From NCBI GenBank assembly GCA_000372225.1, contig AQTY01000023.1:1-32171 (forward strand): 32,171 nt of DNA, written 5' to 3'. A program made the position numbers and the translations under genes. Origin of the DNA: Candidatus Nitromaritima sp. SCGC AAA288-L16. Lineage in GTDB: Bacteria; Nitrospinota; Nitrospinia; Nitrospinales; VA-1. Positions 27,606 through 32,171 of this stretch are shown piece after piece; the stretch's first letter is position 1, and each line of letters opens with the position of its first letter. The notes beneath the pieces were generated by a model. It did not search any database. It was not told the origin of the DNA and worked only from the letters and a program-made list of their open reading frames with translations.

Positions 27606-27870
27606 AACACCCTCCTATCAGAAGAATCTATTATTTAAAATAGATAACTTGCAAAAACCCACACTAAATTAGTGACAGATTGCACTTCCATAATCCTGGT
27701 GTAGTTCGTTTTTATTTAGAATACCAAAAAAATAGACGGCGCGACACCGCAAATTTGGAAATAAAAAGGATCAATTGTTCAAAATGGGAAATTTGTTATA
27801 ATCATTCTTCAATCCTTAATAAAATACAATGGAAACCTTCAGTATCATTTTTGAAAAGAAACCAAGTCTA

Positions 27871-28338
27871 ATGGGTTTGCTATCTAAAAGTTTTGGGTGG
27901 CCCTTTGTTTTTGTATTTATTAGTTTAGGGTGTGGGGGTCGTATTCCCAATCCCGTCATGATTAGTCAGCCCCAAGATTCCTTGCTGACATGCCCTCAAA
28001 TAGAAATTGAAATGGGACAGACCATGCCCAAAATTGCTGCACTATATTCAGAGGACAAGAGAGGGAGAAAAAAGAAAAAAAAGGTCAGTCGCTTATTCGG
28101 TGCCTTATCCTATATTTTCCCCCCGGCCGCTTTACTTGCAGGTGTGGGGTCAGCTGCTTCTACAGATTTGAGACACGCAGAAAAAGTGGAAATCAATGCT
28201 CTAAGAAAAAGACACAACTATTTGATCTCAATGGCAAGGGAAAAAGGATGTGGCGAGAACAAGCGAATGATCCCTTATAAGGAGCAATGTAAAGACTTTT
28301 TCACTTTAGATTGCATTGCGCCTAACACCAAAAAATGA
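27871..28338 (+). CDS. Hypothetical lipoprotein
   Basis: 155 residues from ATG 27871, which gives a normal lipoprotein signal (MGLLSKSFGWPFVFVFISLG, then Cys); ATG 27829 adds 14 residues. After Cys come a second Cys in LLTCPQIEIEMGQTM, a basic spacer (RGRKKKKKVSRLF), a hydrophobic hairpin (YIFPPAALLAGVGSAAS) and helices with three more Cys. The two-part pattern (periplasmic helix with N-terminal Cys, then TM-like segment) recalls small envelope lipoproteins of unknown role. Convergent with the next reverse gene. Confidence 0.6.
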   Translation: MGLLSKSFGWPFVFVFISLGCGGRIPNPVMISQPQDSLLTCPQIEIEMGQTMPKIAALYSEDKRGRKKKKKVSRLFGALSYIFPPAALLAGVGSAASTDLRHAEKVEINALRKRHNYLISMAREKGCGENKRMIPYKEQCKDFFTLDCIAPNTKK

Positions 28339-28436
28339 TGCATAAAATACTAATCCCACCACTGCAGGTTTTCCGCCAACTTCTTTTGAGTTTCCGTTAA
28401 ATATTGATTCAACCAGAACCTCGCTAAAAAATTTTA

Positions 28437-28892
28437 TTATTCTTCCTCAATTTCAGGGGCTGGTTTAGGTTTAGCTTTTGCTACTTGCCCAATTTCGAGA
28501 ACTCTATCATCACGTCCATATGTAATTTGCATAGTGTACATATCACCCTGAGCTCCCTCATAAATAGTCGCTGGAATTTCCCAAAGTGTTAATGTTAAAA
28601 CATCCATTATTCCATGAACCCATGCTCTTTTAGTACTCGACTCATCACCCATTTCAAATTCATAAACATCAGTTCTCCTTTCTTCCGAATCCTCAAGCCT
28701 CGCAACGGGTCTTCCTAAAATAGACTCAACAACCAATCGCGATTGCCCAACTTCCAAAATTCCAGGATTTACTTTCTTTCCTCCACTAGCAGCCATTCCA
28801 ACGGCACACCCGGAGGAGACAACGAGGATACAAATCAAGCTGTAAGCATTCAGATTAATTTTATTTTTTATAATTGAAATAATATTTATCAT
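28437..28892 (-). CDS. Lipoprotein with BamE/SmpA-like domain
   Basis: 151 residues. Lipobox VSSGC after a long signal (residues ~14-28). The mature part holds a short alpha-beta unit of the SmpA/OmlA type: GQSRLVVESILGRPVARLED (BamE G-xxxxxVxxxLGxP), then RTDVYEFEMGDE and YTMQITYGRDDRVLEIG. It also has a hydrophobic stretch in between (GIMDVLTLTLWEIPATI), unlike BamE, and an acidic end. BamE-like folds bind outer-membrane partners; this one is not BamE itself. Confidence 0.65.
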   Translation of the reverse strand: MINIISIIKNKINLNAYSLICILVVSSGCAVGMAASGGKKVNPGILEVGQSRLVVESILGRPVARLEDSEERRTDVYEFEMGDESSTKRAWVHGIMDVLTLTLWEIPATIYEGAQGDMYTMQITYGRDDRVLEIGQVAKAKPKPAPEIEEE

Positions 28893-29059
28893 TAGCCCGT
28901 CTCTTGCAATAACAGATTGAACTTATCATGCTGTGCAAAATACCCTTTACAAATACCTTATGTGAAATCGCCATCAAAAATAGGTACACAAAAAATGACG
29001 ACGTAAATTATTTTTATATTTAATAGGGTATTCTAGCAATGACTCCTGAGTCGATCTGT

Positions 29060-29572
29060 CTAGCGTCTCGGAAGTATTTTATACTCTCCTACAGTAAACG
29101 CCCGCATTTGTGTTCCTCCATGGATAACACCCGGTTCTCCTGTATTTAAAAGTGCTAACGGGCATAGTATTAACCCCACGGCAACCGTTCCACCGACTTC
29201 TGACTCCCCCTTTGCGCGCAAATGCCCACTGAGGGCAACCACGGTGCCATCAACTGCAGTAGTGGATTGGATGGAGACAGATATTAGACCGCCCTGTCCT
29301 ACCATTCCTTCTGTCTCCGCATCATCCACCACAGCCATTATTGGAGCTCCTGCAGCAATTAAAATCTCGTCATCCACCTTGACATCTACGGCTACATCAA
29401 GAGGAACATTTGCCCCTACCTTAAACTGCTCGGCATCTATATGCTGTGAAGTTCTGACGACTACTAATGTTTGCGAGGGTAATTTTATTTTTCTTTGTTC
29501 CTGGGCAAAGCAATCTGCACTAAAAACAAAAACCATAAACATTACCAGATAAAAATAAAAGTTTTTCCTCAT
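29060..29572 (-). CDS. Secreted beta-rich protein of unknown function
   Basis: 170 residues with a clean signal peptide (MRKNFYFYLVMFMVFVFSAD, cleavage near CFA-QE). The mature part is strand-rich with repeated V-x-V patterns (VPLDVAVDVKVDDEILIAAG, APIMAVVDDAETEG, ISVSIQSTTAVDGTVV), resembling the periplasmic domains found in conjugation and secretion-coupling proteins, where a G-x-P turn precedes such strands. Its ATG overlaps the DUF2085 stop (ATGA), so it is the last gene of the caspase-DUF2085 operon. Confidence 0.55.
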   Translation of the reverse strand: MRKNFYFYLVMFMVFVFSADCFAQEQRKIKLPSQTLVVVRTSQHIDAEQFKVGANVPLDVAVDVKVDDEILIAAGAPIMAVVDDAETEGMVGQGGLISVSIQSTTAVDGTVVALSGHLRAKGESEVGGTVAVGLILCPLALLNTGEPGVIHGGTQMRAFTVGEYKILPRR

Positions 29573-30072
29573 CTCCCACTCCTCTCCATTAAAAATTTAT
29601 TACGATTCATTTTCCCCGGGTAAAATAAGAAGAACACCCCGGCTCCTCCAATTGAACCTGAAAAAAATCGGACCAAATTACCACTATCATAAAAACCTAG
29701 TGCTTGACATAAACCGTCAAGGACACCAATTAAGAGCAATAATAAACCAAAGAAAAATCTTTGTTTGACAATTTTTCCTAATTTTTCATTATTTAAATGA
29801 ATATTATAAGAAAATATAAAGGCAGTGAGAAAAATCCCCATGTAGCCGCCCGTACATCGGGAGCATAATGCAAAGGGATGATCCAAAATCCAAAACGACC
29901 TGGTAGGATACTGGTGGCAAATGTGCCAAAAAAGAGAATAAATTTGTTCTCCGGCGGGGTACCCAAAAACTTTTTGAAGAATGGGAGCAGTCATCGCTGA
30001 CAACACAATCGCCAAAAAGAATAGGGCTATAAGAAAGCTACTATGGATCGATGTTTGAGGGTTCACAAACAT
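29569..30072 (-). CDS. DUF2085 membrane protein
   Basis: About 167 residues from ATG 30072, chosen for AAGGA 8 nt upstream; longer frames from 30147 or the ATGs near 30090 lack this. Four TM helices and the DUF2085 signature HICHQYPTRSF...FALCSRCTGGYMG (family CHQxPxRSF, CARCxG). The His/Cys set suggests metal binding near the membrane. Function of the family is unknown; it is often annotated only as a predicted membrane protein. Tight neighbours: caspase-FGE 145 bp upstream and the secreted protein overlapping downstream. Confidence 0.85.
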   Translation of the reverse strand: MFVNPQTSIHSSFLIALFFLAIVLSAMTAPILQKVFGYPAGEQIYSLFWHICHQYPTRSFWILDHPFALCSRCTGGYMGIFLTAFIFSYNIHLNNEKLGKIVKQRFFFGLLLLLIGVLDGLCQALGFYDSGNLVRFFSGSIGGAGVFFLFYPGKMNRNKFLMERSGR

Positions 30073-30217
30073 ACGCCGTTCCTTCATCATTGTAGATATG
30101 TGGTAGAACCTTACAGCATCTTGATCTAATTTGGTAGCTAATTGCACCCATCTTCATTCAATAAAAGCATCAAAGCTAAATGATTCTGGGTCTTAATATA
30201 AAGTTTGAATGGATAGT

Positions 30218-31999
30218 TTAGGGTCTTAAAGTGCTGGCGCAACGAAATCCAATATTGTTAAGTCTTGACGTAAGGTTTTTCGAGTAGCGATATGTGGGGC
30301 GAACAAAGCTTGGGTTGTTATTCCAAGCACCGCCACGCAAGACTTTTGTTTCTCCTCCGGGTGGTCCTTGAGGGTTGTTACGGGGACTAGTTTTATAATA
30401 ATCCCCGCTATACCAGTCCGACACCCATTCATAGACATTTCCTGCCATGTCATACAACCCGTATCCATTCGGATCAAAACTGCCCACCGGTGCTGTTGCG
30501 GCGTGACCATCATTAAATTCTTTTTGTTTCCAATAGAAATCACAGTTTAAATCGCAAAAATTAGCCTTCCAAGACTTCGCTTTATTACCCCAGAAATAAA
30601 TAGTATCTCGCCCGCCCTTGGCAGCCTTTTCCCACTCTGCCTCTGTAGGTAAGCGTTTGCCTACCTTGCCACAGTAATCCCTTGCTTCGGTCCATGTAAC
30701 ACTTTCAACAGGATGTTTCTCCCCTTTAATCTTCGACGGATTATTTCCCATTGCACGTTCGAAATCTGCTTGAGTAACCTCATGTTTGTCTATCAAAAAA
30801 CTATCAATCAGCAGCGTGTGTTTTGGACTTTCATTGCTGAACAAGCTTCTTTTGCATCTACTATAGTATTTAGTACATTCTCTATAGCCTATGTCAAAGT
30901 CCATCCCCGCCGTGTATTCGCTTGATGGGATCAATGTCATTTCTTCAGGTATTTTAGAAAAGAGGAGAGACGGTTTTGGCGGCAGACTGGTAACTTTCAT
31001 CCTCCTCTCTTCTTCCTCCAACCTTTTTTTTTCTTCTTCGAGTAAGTGTTTGTCTTCTAATCCATACCACTCCTGTTCTAAGTTCTGCTTAGACCGCAGT
31101 GGTTCAATATCTTTATTCAAGGTAGCTGAATCAAACAACACAAAGACAAAATCACCTTTATCCAAGTCGGGATCACGGATGGTTCCATACTGAGGATGTT
31201 GGGTCCCTTTAGAGTAATTCACCACAGTTTTCTGTAAAAATTCTCCCAACTCTAAACCTGTCAAATATCCATCCTTATCCAAATCGCCTTCGCCTTGGAA
31301 CGCGTCTATAAATTGGCGACTAAAAATACTTGTATCCGGAACTCTTTCATCCGCCATGCCAGCGGTAATAAATTGACGGACGGGCCGGGAGGTTTTGTAA
31401 TTGATATTTTCGGGAATAGCTCGGGTAAGAGAAAACAGCGAACCGGAAAAGCAACTATCAAACAGGAACAGGGCGTGCTTACTTTGAATGGATTTGGCAT
31501 ATTCCTCCATACGTTGCATGGATAAAGCAACTGCCCGAAAGCCCTTTTCATTTAGATTAGGATTGGGGGCTTCTCTGGGAATGATGTAGCCCATCTCTTT
31601 TCCATAAGTCATTCTTAAAGTATGGCCGTGTCCTGCAAAATAAAACAGCAAACGATTATTTGGGTCCTGCCCATAGCTGTTGATAAAATCTTCGAATGCG
31701 AAAATCAATTCACTTCGATTAGGGTCTTTAGCGATAACCACATTGAAGCCTTGCTCCACCAAAGTTTTTTTAACCAAATTTAAATCATTGCTAACCCCTG
31801 GTAGGTCAGGCCAGCCCCCAGTGTAGTCACTGACTCCAATCACAAGGGCATGACTTTCATTGTAAAGGAAAACCTCCTGGCCGGATTGACTCTTGATTTG
31901 AACAGGGATTATCCCTCGATCTTGGGCAACAGCCGATGAAACTATGAAAGCAGTCAGTAAAGAGGCCATTAGGAATATGAATGTGCCGTGTTTAAACAT
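30218..31999 (-). CDS. Secreted caspase-like protease fused to EF-hand, coiled coil and FGE/SUMF1 fold
   Basis: 593 residues. Signal peptide 1-25 (TFIFLMASLLTAFIVSSAVA). Peptidase C14 domain ~45-230: ALVIGVSDYTGGWPDLPG, with catalytic H124 in YFAGHGH and C183 in DSCFSGSL. A perfect EF-hand loop, DLDKDGYLTGLE (239-250), follows. A charged coiled coil (~305-335, LEEEKKRLEEEERRMK) leads to an FGE-sulfatase (SUMF1) domain ~350-590: EMTLIPSSEYTAG, HEVTQADFERAMG, HPVESVTWTEARDYC, KRLPTEAEWEKAAKGG, GLYDMAGNVYEWVSDW, KVLRGGAW. The Cys pair needed for formylglycine formation is missing (PTYRYSK in its place), so the domain probably binds ligands. Ca2+ control, as for metacaspases, is likely. Role unknown; it might cleave envelope targets. 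Confidence 0.9.
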   Translation of the reverse strand: MFKHGTFIFLMASLLTAFIVSSAVAQDRGIIPVQIKSQSGQEVFLYNESHALVIGVSDYTGGWPDLPGVSNDLNLVKKTLVEQGFNVVIAKDPNRSELIFAFEDFINSYGQDPNNRLLFYFAGHGHTLRMTYGKEMGYIIPREAPNPNLNEKGFRAVALSMQRMEEYAKSIQSKHALFLFDSCFSGSLFSLTRAIPENINYKTSRPVRQFITAGMADERVPDTSIFSRQFIDAFQGEGDLDKDGYLTGLELGEFLQKTVVNYSKGTQHPQYGTIRDPDLDKGDFVFVLFDSATLNKDIEPLRSKQNLEQEWYGLEDKHLLEEEKKRLEEEERRMKVTSLPPKPSLLFSKIPEEMTLIPSSEYTAGMDFDIGYRECTKYYSRCKRSLFSNESPKHTLLIDSFLIDKHEVTQADFERAMGNNPSKIKGEKHPVESVTWTEARDYCGKVGKRLPTEAEWEKAAKGGRDTIYFWGNKAKSWKANFCDLNCDFYWKQKEFNDGHAATAPVGSFDPNGYGLYDMAGNVYEWVSDWYSGDYYKTSPRNNPQGPPGGETKVLRGGAWNNNPSFVRPTYRYSKNLTSRLNNIGFRCASTLRP

Positions 32000-32006
32000 T
32001 GTTCAG

Positions 32007-32171
32007 TTATTCTTTCTCTACTGCAGACACATCACCATCAGTGCTTGGTTCTGTGCAATCTCCGCAAGTTGTTCGGTTGATTTCTCTTCTATCTTCAAAT
32101 TGTTTCTTATCAGGATTGCTAATTTGGGCGGTAATAAAATACTGCTTCATGCCCTGAAATTGAGGAAGAAT
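32007..32171 (-). CDS. C-terminal part of an upstream operon gene (cut by window edge)
   Basis: The frame is open to the window end, 54 residues seen: FQGMKQYFITAQISNPDKKQ, then REINRTTCGDCTEPSTDGDV. Two Cys (CGDC) could bind metal or form a disulfide. Its TAA is 7 bp before the caspase-FGE ATG, so they are co-transcribed. Identity unknown. Confidence 0.6.
   Translation of the reverse strand: MLPQFQGMKQYFITAQISNPDKKQFEDRREINRTTCGDCTEPSTDGDVSAVEKE

Noticed and set aside
30218..31999. Active formylglycine-generating enzyme
   Set aside because: The conserved Cys pair of FGE is missing and no sulfatase gene is nearby.

Overview
The window looks like a low-GC Gram-negative chromosome. Several lipoproteins carry lipoboxes, there is a C-terminal piece of an outer-membrane barrel, and many secreted proteins have signal peptides. 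Codon use is AT-rich except in one GC-rich gene. I cannot fix the taxon from sequence alone. A marine or environmental lineage such as Nitrospinota is a guess, not a result. Left part (1-8.9 kb, + strand) is ordinary chromosome: the end of a QueD-type gene, a CPA2 K+/H+ antiporter with an RCK domain, crcB behind a probable fluoride riboswitch, a sugar C-methyltransferase-like gene, a deoxyhypusine-synthase-family gene, a small Rossmann-like protein, a DksA/TraR zinc-finger protein and an ABC-F ATPase.

8.9-15.4 kb is loosely packed. It holds a thioredoxin-fold secreted protein without CxxC, a MarC-type membrane protein with no obvious start, an ankyrin protein and a TPR lipoprotein. Between them lie several very short single-TM reading frames (30-45 aa, several with good ribosome-binding sites), three copies of an inverted-repeat element ending in GGAAGTCCATT, and a 66-nt hairpin element.

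15.46-21.99 kb is bounded by two 3' halves of tRNA-Glu(CUC)-like sequence that share a 25-bp dyad around the anticodon loop; these look like attachment sites. Inside are a small SH3-like protein, a SemiSWEET plus two tiny membrane proteins in a tight operon, a sorbosone-dehydrogenase-like secreted beta-propeller, a broken outer-membrane protein, a GC-rich GT-C glycosyltransferase with TPRs, and a tyrosine-integrase tail beside the right-hand site.

22-27.1 kb is a reduced prophage or satellite: an XRE repressor with a palindromic operator, a lipoprotein, an M15 endolysin, a small holin-region membrane protein, nested spanin genes, a minor tail protein Z, and a terminase small-subunit remnant with an internal stop. 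No large terminase, portal, capsid or complete integrase is present. An 86-bp structured repeat occurs near both ends of this block, the right copy directly upstream of the terminase remnant, as a cos site would be. The last 30 bp of the tail gene are duplicated on the far side of a short reverse-strand gene.

27.2-32.2 kb returns to envelope genes: a glycine-zipper lipoprotein, two more lipoproteins, and a reverse-strand operon of a cysteine-containing protein (cut by the window edge), a secreted caspase/EF-hand/FGE-fold fusion, a DUF2085 membrane protein and a periplasmic protein. The best candidates for something undescribed are the paired structured repeats and tRNA-derived sites around the phage/island block, the group of tiny membrane proteins, and the caspase-FGE operon, whose Asn-rich C-terminus resembles diversity-generating-retroelement targets.
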